Below are positions 39,701 to 61,434 of a DNA stretch of 64,000 bases, one piece after another. The notes below the pieces were generated by a model. That model was not told where the DNA came from and did not search any database. It saw only the letters and a program-made list of their open reading frames with translations. Source of the DNA: Dermatophagoides farinae (Eukaryota > Arthropoda > Arachnida > Sarcoptiformes > Pyroglyphidae); assembly GCF_024713945.1 (NCBI RefSeq), contig NC_134683.1:1664501-1728500 (forward strand), read 5' to 3'. Positions within the stretch are counted from its first letter, which is position 1. Each line of letters starts with the position of its first letter. Both the position numbers and the translations under genes were made by a program.

Positions 39701-40579
39701 TAGCGCAATCACTTTGACATCGAAAACTGTCAATAAAATCATTTTGAAAAGCGAAAAAAAAAAATTTTTTTTTCCCGATCTGACAACTTATCAACGACAA
39801 CTACAAAAAAAAAGAAATTAAAAAAAAATTTCAACCACCATATCAAACCACTTGAATGGTTTATTCTTTATTCGTTATTTTTGTTTCTTTGATAGACAAA
39901 ATGAAAAAGCGATTCTAATGATGATGATGATGATGATGTTTAATGGAATTGAAAACAAAACTCTCTGTGTGTGTTGTCTGAAAATGAAATGAATTTTTTT
40001 TTGCTGTTGTTTCGTTAGATAAAACTTTGCAAAAGTTGCAAAAAAAAAATTGTATCAAGAGCCGAGCAGTGTGTGTGTGTGTGTGTGCGAATTTGTTTCA
40101 TCTTGGTCGTCTTTTTTTTGTGGAATTATTTGGTTTTTTTTTCGTCTTTGTTTTCAATTTTATTTCGGTTTTTCCTTTTTTTCTTTGTTTTGTTTTCATA
40201 TATATTTTTTTTTAAGTTGAAAACGAAAAAGTTGACATTTTGCTGAACAATCATAAATACAGAGAGAATATAAGAAATGTAAAGTTTGAAAAAAATTTTT
40301 TTTTTTTTCGTGTCCTCGAATAAATGGATTGAGATTTTCACTACTTAAGATTCGATTATTGTTTTTGTATGTGTGTGTGTGTGTGTTTTTTTTTTCATGA
40401 CAAAATCAATTGAGTTACAGAACATCCTCATCATCATCATCATGACGGTTATTATTTTTTTTCACTGTGAATCATTTAATCCCTATGTTCTTTAAATATT
40501 TCAATAATTCGTTTAAACTAATGACATTTTTTTTTATTCATTTTCATTTTCATTTTCATTTTCATTTTTTTTCCCATAG
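30723..40579. other. Low-complexity non-coding DNA, probably intronic
   Basis: No supported gene. It contains GT/CA and GAT microsatellites (e.g. 37429-37453), GCTTTTT-type tandem repeats near 33187-33227, and a GC-richer patch at 34190-34370 with a C-run. A perfect 29-bp palindrome lies at 35391-35419. The interval ends in a strong acceptor (pyrimidine tract then CCCATAG) at 40579. Confidence 0.5.
35391..35419. repeat. Perfect palindrome with 14-bp arms and a one-base centre
   Basis: AAATAAATGACCAC (35391-35404), A at 35405, then the exact inverse complement (35406-35419). No flanking target duplication was seen. Confidence 0.9.
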
Positions 40580-41061
40580 CTCAATGATCACCACATATAC
40601 ACATCTATTATAAACAAGGCCAATAATTGAACAACGATAACATCTTAATCATCAATTATCTGGTCAATTTACATATCATCAATTGATTGTAACAAAATAA
40701 ACAAAACTAATCAAGAATCTTAAACCTAAAGAGATCTTTGCCTACATTCTTCGCACACACACACACACACACCTACACATAAACATACACACACACACAC
40801 GCCAACCATATTATTATTATTAAAATCAAACAGATTTTAACATAATCCAAATCCAATCCAAATCCAAATTAATTTTTATTTTCTAAAAATAAAAATCCTC
40901 CTTGTAAATAATAATCAATTGATTAACTTTTAAAACAATTCACATTTGTCTTCACAAACATTTTATTCAATTTAATAAGAAGAAAAAAAATTCTGAATCC
41001 AAATTATAACAAAACAAACAAAACAAAATAGATAAAAAAAAATTTATATATAATTATTCAA
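40580..41061 (+). other. Probable 5' UTR of the calcineurin A gene
   Basis: The segment begins after a strong acceptor (pyrimidine tract, CCCATAG at 40579) and runs into the coding ATG at 41062. It is A/C-rich with CA repeats (40753-40772, 40788-40800), unlike the T-rich DNA before it. The change in composition at the acceptor supports an exon border. Confidence 0.5.
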
Positions 41062-50374
<9,313 letters not shown>

Positions 50375-50406
50375 ACAATTGATGATAATGATGACGAATC
50401 TCACCC

Positions 50407-50429
50407 ATATATATATATATATATATATA
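50407..50429 (+). repeat. (AT)n microsatellite in the calcineurin A 3' UTR
   Basis: A run of AT dinucleotides of about 23 bp, starting 33 bp after the calcineurin A stop codon. Confidence 0.85.
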
Positions 50430-50895
50430 AATTATTGTTTTCTTCTTTCTGTGTTTTTTTTTCTTGATTCATTCTTTAATTCATTTGAAAAGAAAATGGA
50501 AATGAAAATTCTACTTTCATTCATCCAATTCATCAAAATTGCTATATCCTGTGCTACTATTTTAATTCTTGTTGTGTTTGTTTTCATATGTTTTTTTTTC
50601 TCTCTCTCTCTTTCTCACCATTCTCTCACCATAATCAATCGTCATCATTATTTGAAATATATCAATTTCAAGACAAAATACTGGAAAAACAATTTTAATG
50701 ATGTAAATGTGTCATCTTTTTTTCAGTTCAATTTTTTTTTTTGCATTTTTCATCTTTTGTTTCTTTTTATTCCGTGTACCGTGTGCATTCAGCACCAGCC
50801 CATATTATGGCGATTATATATTGTGACAAATTTTCCTTTTCGGATCAGAATCTCGGATGTAATCAAAAAAAAAAAAAAAAAATATTTAACCTGAA

Positions 50896-50901
50896 AATAA
50901 A
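50896..50901 (+). terminator. Candidate poly(A) signal of calcineurin A
   Basis: The first AATAAA after the stop codon, 522 nt downstream. Other signals could be used further on. Confidence 0.35.
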
Positions 50902-52807
50902 GAGAAAAAAAATCCACTACTCCCGTACACAAACAAATTGAAATGGCAATGAAAATTGAATATAAACTCAAATTAACCGATGATGATATATATATGTTCG
51001 CGGTTAAATTACCATATATAACTTATATTTAAAAAAAAAATCCAAACATTTGACATAATAATAATAATGAAACGAACTTTTTTTTTCTTATGAATTTTGT
51101 GAAATACACACACACACACACACACACACAATGATGTTTTATACAGAGATTCGATACTTCAATTTTCATGAATCACTACCACTCCCACACACAGACACAC
51201 CCATATTATATATATATTTTGCACAGAAAAAAAACTGCACAAATTTTATGGAAAAAAATTTCTTTTTTCCTCCATTCATTTCAATGATCATTCATCATCA
51301 TCATCATCATTTATATAATGACAATTGATTATCATTATTTTATTGCCATGTGTGTGTGTGTGTGTGTGTGTGTGACCGGTGTATAATTGATTGTTATTAT
51401 TTTATATTGTTCATGTGTTTATTTATTGCTGTTGTTCAAAATTATTCTTATGATGATGATGAGTTGATGTTTTCTGTTTTTTTTTGTTTCTCTTTTTTTT
51501 TCTTATTGAAATTCCACTTTCACTTGATTACACACGAATTCACATGCCCACATTCTTGTCAATCAATAAGCAATCAATATATATATATATATATAGATAT
51601 AAATAATCTGTTTGTGTAGTGATTCAATTTTCAATAATTATAAATTTATCAATTTAATAGATCCGTTTTACATAATAACAACAAATACAATGAAATTAAA
51701 AAAAAAAAAATTTTTTTCCCCACAATTCAATAGAATTCTATTCAAATTGGTTTAAATAGATTGAATGTTACAACAAGAAAAAAATTGTCGCTTTTGTTTT
51801 GTATAAATAAAAAATGAATTTTCATCAGCACACCCACACACACCCACACACACATTGGTTTTTCTGGAATTATTGATAAATCTGGACGTAATTATCACCA
51901 TCATTATCATCATCATCTATCTGTAATCACCAAACAATAATGTTTTTATTGATTTACTTCTGATTTTTTTTTCTTTTAAATTCTATAATCATCCATTATA
52001 TATTTATGTGTAATATGAATTCGACAAAAAAAAGAGAGAGAAAAACAGGATGAAGATTTCATCATAATAATCAACGAACCACAAACTTTTAACACACACA
52101 CACACACATGTACACACACTCGCCCACATTTGCACTTTGTATACACTTCGATAATATAAATACAGACGCGATTCTTTGAATTTTTTTTTTGTTCTCTTCA
52201 CTTCCTTTTTTTGTTCAATGTTATTGATTATTTTTTGTTTCTTGAAAAAAAAACGTGCACCCATGTTTTTCATTTCCTCTTCGTCTTCTTCTTCCTCTTC
52301 TTCTTTGTGGTTTTATATATGAATATAAATTGATTACAACACACACACACAATACATAACCGTTGATTGATGTCACCATCATACTTTCTGCCATCTTTCC
52401 TCCCACTACTACAACCACCACCATCACCACCAGCACCACCATGAACAGCACCACAAACACCAACACAAACAATACATTACCATTTGTCATAAACTTCCTA
52501 ATTATTTATATTTATATAAATATTACGTTATGATGATAAATTGAAAAATTTCTATATATTTCAAATTATTTACAACAATTTTAAATTGTATCACTTTTAT
52601 GTTTGTGTGTGTGTGTGTGTTATTTTTTTGTGTTTGTGTGTGTTTGTTTTTTTTGTGAACATTTAACATTTTATCATGTTTATTGATTATTTTTTTTCAA
52701 ATTTTTGTTTTTGTTTTTTTCTTTTTGTATAATTCCGGTTTTTTTTTTCTCACTATTCTTATTCAATTTTAATTGTAATTGTCATTCATTCATTCATTCA
52801 TTTTTTT

Positions 52808-52811
<4 letters not shown>

Positions 52812-52854
<43 letters not shown>
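52812..52854 (+). repeat. (TC)n microsatellite
   Basis: An uninterrupted TC array of about 43 bp after a poly-T run. A second, shorter CT array lies at about 52959-52982. Confidence 0.9.
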
Positions 52855-52861
<7 letters not shown>

Positions 52862-52959
52862 GCTCTCACTATTTCTGTTTTTCACCACAATCATATCCCA
52901 AAATGTGTACTTCCTGTTAATGTTATTTTATTCGATTCTCTTAAATCTCTCACTCTCTA

Positions 52960-52990
<31 letters not shown>

Positions 52991-53548
52991 TCATTAACAT
53001 TTTCATTTTATTTGATCTTGTTTGTTGATGATCATCATGATACGAATAATAAAATTACCAAAATCATCATTGATGAAAACAGAATAAATACCCACATACC
53101 CACTCATACCTACAAAACACACACACACACACACACACGCAGAGACCGAGAGGAAAAGAGAGAAAGTGAGATACACACACACACACCCACACACACACAA
53201 ACATGATTCATTCATTTGCATTTATTCCTTTTTTTTTCTTCTTCGCTCCTCTCTTTATGGGCAAAAAAAAATCATTGATTGATTGATAGATCGATTGTTC
53301 TATCGATTATGATTGATCATCCACTTTTTTTTCTGATTTCAATTTGTGTCTGATAAATCGCGAAAAAAAACAAAAAATTTCAAACAAATGTCACGTGACA
53401 ATTTGTGTAACAAATTATTTAAAAAAAAACTGATATTAATATAATAAAAATTTATTCAAAAAAAAAAAAAAAAAAATTTGATTCGAATTCTATTATTCTG
53501 CAACGTTTAAATTCAAAATTCAAAACAAAATTCTTGTCTATTCTAAAC

Positions 53549-53607
53549 CACTAGATGGCAGCCGAAATCATTGGTCACATTTCCTGCCATCTAGTGACAA
53601 TGATTTC
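53549..53607. repeat. Compound interleaved inverted repeat containing two CTCF-like motifs
   Basis: Arm A is CACTAGATGGCAG at 53549-53561 and its exact inverse complement is at 53584-53596. Arm B is GAAATCATTGGTCAC at 53564-53578; its inverse complement, one base shorter, is at 53594-53607. The order A-B-A'-B' is interleaved, not a simple hairpin. Arm A with its preceding C (53548) resembles the core CTCF recognition pattern CCANNAGRKGGCA. Confidence 0.8.
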
Positions 53608-54769
53608 AATTTTTTTTTTTTATTTATTCGATTCCACACAATGTAGTTTCTTTTCCAGTATCATTTCAAACACATGAATATAAAAAAAAAAAAAAAAAAA
53701 CATTCGGACCGTTTATGAATACTATACATTACTAATAATAAAAATTCAAATTCAGAATGTATACATTAGAAGAGAAAAAAAAAGAAAAGAAAAAAAGTTG
53801 AATTTATATGAACGCAGCAGCAGCAGCAGCAACGACAAAAATTTTGAATTTTCATCATCATTCATAATATTCATTTCTCGTTTTCCTTGAATATTTATTT
53901 TTATTATTACTATTATTCGAAGCCGTTTGTTTCTTATTCATGTTCGTGTAGTTTTTTTTTCTGTGTGTATATATCGGTGTGTGTGTGTGTGTGTACGACA
54001 GAAGAAAAACGGTATATGAAAATGAACAAAAGAAAAGAAGAAAAAAAATGTTTAAGTTGAATATAAATGTGTAATGTAATATTTCTACACAAAAATTTAT
54101 AAACATGTGAACAACGTTTACCATTATCAACGAATATAACACAAAATATGAGGATGATGATGATCGTAGTGTTTTTCATCATCGTTAATGATGATTATGC
54201 GACGACTCTCGCCAAATGTATATATGTGTGTGTGTGTGTGTGTGTGTCTATTTCTTGGTTTTTTTTCTGGTTAGATATATTCACAAAACAATTCGATTCA
54301 CAGTATTTGCCAGTAGTGATGATGATCATCAAGACGATCATGATGTTTGATTTCTGTTCTGTTTCAGTAGTCGCTTTGTCGTTGATTGTCATAGTCGTTC
54401 ATTCATTCTTTTTTTTTCATTGATTATATAAGAAAGCGACGAAATATTTTTGTTAAATCATCATTCAGAAAATGAATTCTAATCCCAATCAAATTGATTG
54501 ATAATGATCTCCTTTTTCAATGTGATTAGACTTTTTTTTTGACAAGAATCAATAATCTGTGCCGTTTACTGTGGTGATTCTGATTTCCCCATATATATAT
54601 CTGTGATGATTATTGCCGTTTCTTTTCTCTCTCTCTCTCTCTCTCACTCACTCTTTTTCCACCCACTTCCTCTATCACATTTATTTCCTAAATTGTCTTC
54701 CCTAGTTTCCCAAGTTTTTTTTTCGTTTCGTTTTCATCAAAAAAAATTAAAATTAAAATTAAAATTAAA

Positions 54770-54844
54770 ATGGCAGAATTTTTCACTAAATTAAATTCAA
54801 ATGAATTTTATTCCGATTCTTATAAAATTAACGAAAATCGATAA
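54770..54844 (+). other. Short ORF (24 residues) in a candidate non-coding first exon
   Basis: ATG at 54770 opens a 24-residue frame (MAEFFTKLNSNEF..., stop 54842-54844) of mixed composition, unlike the repeats nearby. It precedes CAA-rich DNA and a strong donor (AAAG|GTAAGT at 55079/55080). It may be an upstream ORF in the 5' UTR of a gene whose coding part lies past the right edge. I do not recognise the peptide. Confidence 0.3.
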
Positions 54845-56694
54845 TGAATATAAATGAAAAAATAACCAAAACGATCAACATTATAACATGATTGAATCGA
54901 TTCATCATTGTATGATGATCCAACAACAACAACGACTACGACAACAACAACAACAACAAATGATAGGACAAAGATGTAAAAATGAAAGATCCTGGTTAGA
55001 AAATTCGTGAAACCATAAAAAATTCATCCAACAAACGAACCAAAAAAAAAAAAAAAAAAAAAAGAAAAGAACATTAAAGGTAAGTTTCTTTTAATTCTCA
55101 ATTTTCACTGTCCCGTCCCCCTTCCAAAAAAATTCATTACTAAATTCTGGTCAATTGATTTGATTGTAATGAATTTTACTTTGTCATGAATGAATAATTT
55201 TGAGGTTGAAGAAGAAAAAAAAATTTTTTTTTTTCAAAATTTTAATGACGTTAATAATGATTCTTATTCGTTATTGATCTCTTTTTTTTTCTTTTGATTA
55301 CAACATGTGTGTGTGTGTGTGTATGTATGTTAATTATATGACATGTAAATGATTAATATTTTATTCATATTTTTTTTTTTTTTTGTTATTCGTTTGCCGC
55401 TCTCTTTTTCCGTTTTTTTTTTGTTTTGTTTCTATTTCTCATCATCATCATCATCATTATTTATTCCAAATGATTTATATTTATTTTTTTGATTCATCTA
55501 TAATGCATACATATGATGTCACAAGAATATTTTTTTTTCGGTGTCATTTTTTTTTTTTTTTTTTTTGATTATTGTTTTCAATGGCCAAATGTACATTTGT
55601 ACTTTAACTTTAACCTTTGCAATGAAAGGAAGAAAAAAAATATATGGCTTCTATATTGGTTGGATTCGTGTGAATATTTTTTTTTTGTTTTCTGTTTTTT
55701 TTTGTTTTTTGTTTTTTTTTTACTTTAAATTTTGAAAATAAACTAGAATTTGTTTTCAGTTTCTTCATTATTTTTGTTTTTTGTTGTTGCTGTGTGTGGT
55801 ATTCGTTGACATACGAGAAGGGGTACCGACACCCACATTCGCACACACACACACACACAAACGATTCCTAGCGATTTTATTCCACGAATGAATTGAAAAA
55901 TAAAAAAGATCCAGAAACAAAAAAGAAAAAAAAACATACAAAAATTTTGCTGTGAATGGGAATGTTGTTGTTGTTGTTGTTATTCTCTTCTCTTTTTGTT
56001 CGTAATGGTGGCGAAATATTTTGCAAATTTTTTCTGTTTTAACAAATCAAAATTATTTTCTATTTGCTTTGCTCGACAAGTATTAGGTTTTTTTTATTCT
56101 AAAAAATTTTTTCAACAGAATTTTCCAAAATAATACATGTATATGGAATGAGAGAATGTGAAAAAAAATTAGTAATGAATTATGATCCATTTCCAACTTT
56201 TTTTTCTACTCGTTTTCTTTTTTTTCGTAATACTAGTCATAGTCGAATAACAGAGAAAAGGTTAATTTCTTCTGTTTTTTTTTCTCATGATTATAAGACA
56301 CACTACCACAATAAGAGAATTCTAACGACAATGACAATTCTCTTTTCTCGATTTTCTTTCTTTTGTCGATTCCATTATTTTTAATGATTCTTTTTTTGTT
56401 GTTGTTGTTGTTGTTATTGTTGTTTTTTTGTTGTTGTCTTACCGGGTCTTTTTTTGGCCCATAATTTTCTCAAGAATTTGTTGAATATTCTTTCTCCAAT
56501 GATAATGGTCATGAATTCGCTGGAATTCAGTTTTTTTTTTTGAATAGAAATTTTTACAAGAAAAAGATAACGTTATAACCACATCATCATCATCATCATC
56601 ATTATCATCGGCGGCAATAAATGAATGTACAATGAATTGGTCGGTTTTTTTCTTGTTGTTGTAATGATATCATAATGGATAATGAAAGAGTAAT

Positions 56695-56725
<31 letters not shown>

Positions 56726-57536
56726 AAGTTAAATTCATAAAGTTTTTCATGAAACAAGAAAAAAAAAGAAAATTAAAATGAAAAAGCCAAATAATCGGTA
56801 AATTTTCATTTCAGAATTTATGGCAACAAACTTAAATTGAATGATAGATAGATATTTTCAACAGCAAACAATCAAAAAAAAAGTTTGATGATTATAAATT
56901 ATTAATATTATTGGAGATTTTGTTTCTAGATAATCAAACATATAACCTGATTATGTTTAATGTTTTGTAATTAATAATGAATAAAATTCTCAATTCCGCT
57001 TAGAATAAAATGAATGAAAATCCAAAAATCATCTACTAGTCTATGATGGTTTCGAAATCAGCCAGGAAAACTTTTTCAATCTCTCATACAGTAGCCATTC
57101 GATTTTAATTCTGTAAAATTTTTTTTTCTCCAGAACAAAAAAGATTTCAACATTCAATATATGTCATATGTCGGATTTTCGTTTTCCTTCTTCTTTTTTC
57201 ATTTCTCCATATTTCCGTTTTTATTGTTATGAATTCGTTTTAAAATTTTATTTCACATTCTTTTTCTATTCTGTGTGCGTTTTTTTTTGGCTCACTGATT
57301 CCGGTTGTACCGAAATGAATGTTGTGCATTTTTTTTTGTTGTTGTTGTTGTTGTTTGCACGTAAAACATTTGAAATCGATTTGAATTTCAAAGCAAAAAG
57401 TTGCTTTTGAGCAAACAAAAAAAAACTTTCAATTCTTTAGAAATTGTGTAGTCATTGTTTTTTTTTTTTTTTGCTCGGTACATGCATGGAAAAAAAATCA
57501 ACCTTTATGGGCATATATTTCACACTGAAATCTTTA

Positions 57537-57567
<31 letters not shown>

Positions 57568-57881
57568 TTACCATTAGATTTTTGATTTTATCACTACATT
57601 AAACTTGGTAGTTAGTAGTTTTGATGAAGAGTGAATGAAATAAATATCGTCGAAAACCTTTTAGTTCAATGGCTAAAGAATTTTCTTTTTTTTTGAATCA
57701 ATATTCTGATTTTCTTTTTCTCTCTTTGGGCTATCAATCAATATACGAATTATGCAATTCCATCATGTTTAATTATCCGTTTTCTTGAATGGCAAACAAC
57801 AACAACAACAACAACTAACATACTGATAATATAAACATTATTTGCTAAATTGTTGACGTCGATGGTTTCTAATAATCATTC

Positions 57882-58032
57882 ATTGACAGCCTGTCAATCA
57901 TTTAGATTTTATCTTGCACAACAACTTGTTGTTGCGCAATGTCGTAATATCCTTTGACGTAACCAACTTGATTATTGAGTTGTAGTTTTTTTTACAACTA
58001 CAAATTTTTTGTAGTGATGGAAAAATTTCCAT
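57882..58032. repeat. Cluster of four short hairpins
   Basis: Hairpins follow each other within 151 bp. ATTGACAG-C-CTGTCAAT is at 57882-57898. An 11-bp-arm hairpin with one mismatch and CTTG loop is at 57914-57939. TTGTAGTT with AACTACAA is at 57980-58003. ATGGAAA-AA-TTTCCAT is at 58017-58032. Confidence 0.65.
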
Positions 58033-58337
58033 CAGATTAGAGAGCGGAATTTGTGACAACAAAACAAAAAAAATTTTTTTTTTTGTTGTTTGTGGTTGTA
58101 GAAAATTATAAATTGATAGATATAAACTACTATCACAGCTTATTGGCACCGGAACTTGATTTTGATCAATTTTTTTTTCGTCTGTTTACATGTCTGGGCT
58201 CTGTCATTTACGTTTTTGTTTTTCATTGTTTATTTTATCAATTTGTCTCATTGTTGGCCAAAAAATTTTTGTATTGCTTAATCCAAAATCAGGCTAAGAA
58301 TGTTCACTTGTTGATTGCCGGACATGATGTGCGTTCG

Positions 58338-58340
<3 letters not shown>

Positions 58341-58378
<38 letters not shown>
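58341..58378 (+). repeat. (TG)19 microsatellite
   Basis: An uninterrupted TG array of 38 bp, the longest pure GT tract in the window. Confidence 0.95.
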
Positions 58379-58380
<2 letters not shown>

Positions 58381-61300
58381 CCAACAACAGTTGAATAGTT
58401 GCATCACATTCACAATCTGTTTTTTTTGAAATTTTTTTTTTTACATTGCAAATACCAGAAATTACGTAAGAATTACTGAGAAAAAAATTTCTTGAGCATA
58501 AAATTATTCTTAAAAAAAACATCTTTTGCACTAAAATACATCGTGATTGAAAGAGTTAGTGTGTGTGTTTGTGTGTTTGAAAGTGATGATGAAACATGGA
58601 TAATGTTTCGAAATGATTATCAAATCAATCAGTCGAAAACATCATCGGTTCCGATGAATTCTAAAGATATAATTCTGTTGAATCGTAATCAATCAACGAA
58701 CAAAAAAAAAATTCATCTTTCATTGTGGAAATCCAATCAATTTTGTATTGACCAATCATTGATTTCGAAATACACGTTAATTCACCGTTAATGTAAATTC
58801 CATGATTCTAATCAACATCATATTTTATGAATTTTTTTTCCCTGATAATGACAAATGGGAAGCAATTAAATGAAACGAAAAAAAAAGAAAAGAAGAAAAA
58901 TTCCAATCTGCAATGGAAAAAAAAGCCATAACAGCAGCAGCAATAACCATTACGTTGTAGTTGAAGAGTTGTATTTTAACTGGAAAGGAAAAAAAAGAAG
59001 GAAAAAAACTAGCAGCATCCAAAGAAAGAAAGAAAGAAAGAAAGAAAGAAAAATAAAAACAAAAAAAAAACGAAAAAGAAAAAGAAAGAAAAAAAAATTT
59101 GCACTGAAAAAAAAGCGAGGGAATAAACGCACGATTAAAATGAGAAACAGCAAAAAAAAAAGATACTTTGTATCGCTTTTCTGTTTCTTTGTAACTTATA
59201 TATTTTTTGATGATAATGATGATGATAATATTCCTAACCGACGCCCCGCCCCGGTGGTGGTGGTGGTGGTGTTGATGTTGGTGATGGTAATGGTCTAGCC
59301 TTTTAGGATGAAAATTTGTTTTTTTTTTGTTGTTTTCTTTTTCCCCTTCCACACACACACACACACACACATTTCACACACACAATAATAAATCGATCAT
59401 CAATCTGGCTTTTTTTTCGTAAATAAAGAGTAGTATGGAAACTTGCTTGTCGACTTTTGTTGTTGTTGTTGTTGCTCTTGTTGTTGTTGTTGTTGTTGTT
59501 GCTGATTTCATTCACAATCGTTCATTCGCTTTGATTTTCTATTTTTTTTTCAATGTTGTTCAATTTGTTGGTCGAACCATCATCATCATCATAATGATAA
59601 TAATGATGATTATTGAAAAAAAAATCATCAACACAGACATAAGCATAGACACACACATATACATTGATTATTAAATGAAATGAAATGAAACTAAATTCAA
59701 CTAATAGTGTGTGTGTGTGTGTCTGGATGATATTATCATTATCATATCGGGTCCATTGATTTATTTTTGTTCAATTTTTCCATCTAACTTTGTCTGTATG
59801 ATTTCCATGTTTTTTTTTCTATTCGATGTCGTTGTCGTCGTCGTCGTCTTCGACACATCTTTGACGTCGTTCAATTTGGTTTGTTCGGGTTGATAATTTT
59901 AGTTTTTTTTTCACTGTTTTTTTTGTCGTTGGTTATTTTGTAACCAAATTTTTTTTTTGCATATCAAGCTTTCACAGTGATTTTTTTGCTGGAAAAAAAG
60001 CTATTTCCAGTGAATTTTTTTTTTTTGTAAATATATCTAATCTCTCCTTTCTTTTTTAATAATTCGTCCGGTTTTTTTTTGGCAATGTGTGCAGTATATA
60101 CAAGAGATTATTTAAGCTTATTTGGTTTTTTTTTCGTAGACACACTGTATAATAATAATCTAAACATCAAAAACAAAAAAAAAACAAAAAAAAGAAACAA
60201 AAATAAATTTTCTGGCTATTAAAAGTACTTCTGCTTTTGCTGTTGTTGTGGCTGCTGCTGCTGCTGCTACTAAAATTAATTTTGGCATTTTTTTTTTGAT
60301 TCTTCATTTTGTTACATTGTATAAATCTTCATCCTGTATGTGTGTGTATGTGTTTGTTTGTGAGTGCTGTAGCATCAGCAAAAGTAGAAGCAGCAGCAGC
60401 AAAAAAAAATGAAAAGAAAGAGTTGAATTTTTTTTTGTTTTGCTTCAACAAGTTTCAATGTAAATGTGTGTTATTTTTTTTCATCGTTAACTTAAAAAAA
60501 ATGAGAGATAAAAATGAAAATAAATCGATGCTAGTTTCATATTAATTTGTTGTATACAAGTTGCGTTGGTGTGCAGCCATCTGAAATTGAATAAAAATGA
60601 TTGAATGATTGAATGAATGATAAACGGTAGATGTGTGTATAGGTTACAATCCACCACCACCATCACCATATAGCCATACTATATACCATATATAACGATC
60701 ATATAATTATCTTAAAGATAAAAAAAAAGAATTTTTCTACAAAAAAAAAAATCTCGGTACTTCTGATGATGGTCATCAAGTTATGTTGATGATCATGTGC
60801 CGTTTTCATTTCTCTCTTTCTCTCTACTACAACAAAAAAAAAAAAAAAAAAAATCACGCAGAAAATTTTATTTCTTAGAATTTCAAATCTACTCTATCCA
60901 TCTCTTTTCTTCAAGTATGTGTGCGTGTTTTTTTTTCTTGTGAAAAATTTTTTTTTTTTTTATCAAATTCCGATTAAAAATTGTGACAATGTTTCTCATT
61001 TCAATGTATGATGATGATGATGAAGATGATGATGATAAATCAATCTATCGTTCATGGTTGATTTGTTTCTTGCTTATTGCTTGTTTTCTCTTTTCTATAT
61101 ATATTTCTATGTATTTGTAAATGTTTGCCAAACGAAAAGTTTTTTTTTTACTTTCTTTGTTTGTTTGAACTTCAAATCAATCAATCAATAGTAGTGGTGG
61201 TGGTGGTGGTTTGAATTTTTTGGCTCTTAAATTTTTTTTTCTCATTCATTTGTTTTCGAGCATTCATTCAGCAGTGTGAATGAAAATTTTAAAAAATTTT

Positions 61301-61403
61301 TCATAAAAAAAAATTAGAGCACTTTGAAATAACCAAACAAAAACCACCAATATCGATGGTTATACATCAAGGTCAATCATCATCATCAATAATAAATAAT
61401 AAT

Positions 61404-61434
<31 letters not shown>

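Larger units (their letters stand above)
50375..54600. other. Calcineurin A 3' UTR followed by low-complexity DNA
   Basis: The first 530 bp are probably 3' UTR, with the first clear AATAAA at 50896-50901. The rest holds poly-T, GT/CA, ATC and CT repeats and no recognised gene. A compound inverted repeat lies at 53549-53607. Confidence 0.5.

Noticed and set aside
58130-58150. TATCACAG string resembling the seed of the miR-2 family
   Set aside because: The rest of the sequence does not match the mature miRNA and there is no precursor-like hairpin around it.
58870-59298. 142-codon Lys/Arg-rich frame and 181-codon antisense Phe/Ser-rich frame
   Set aside because: Both come from AAAG/AAAAAG purine tracts and flanking GAT and GTG repeats; no domain or splice support.
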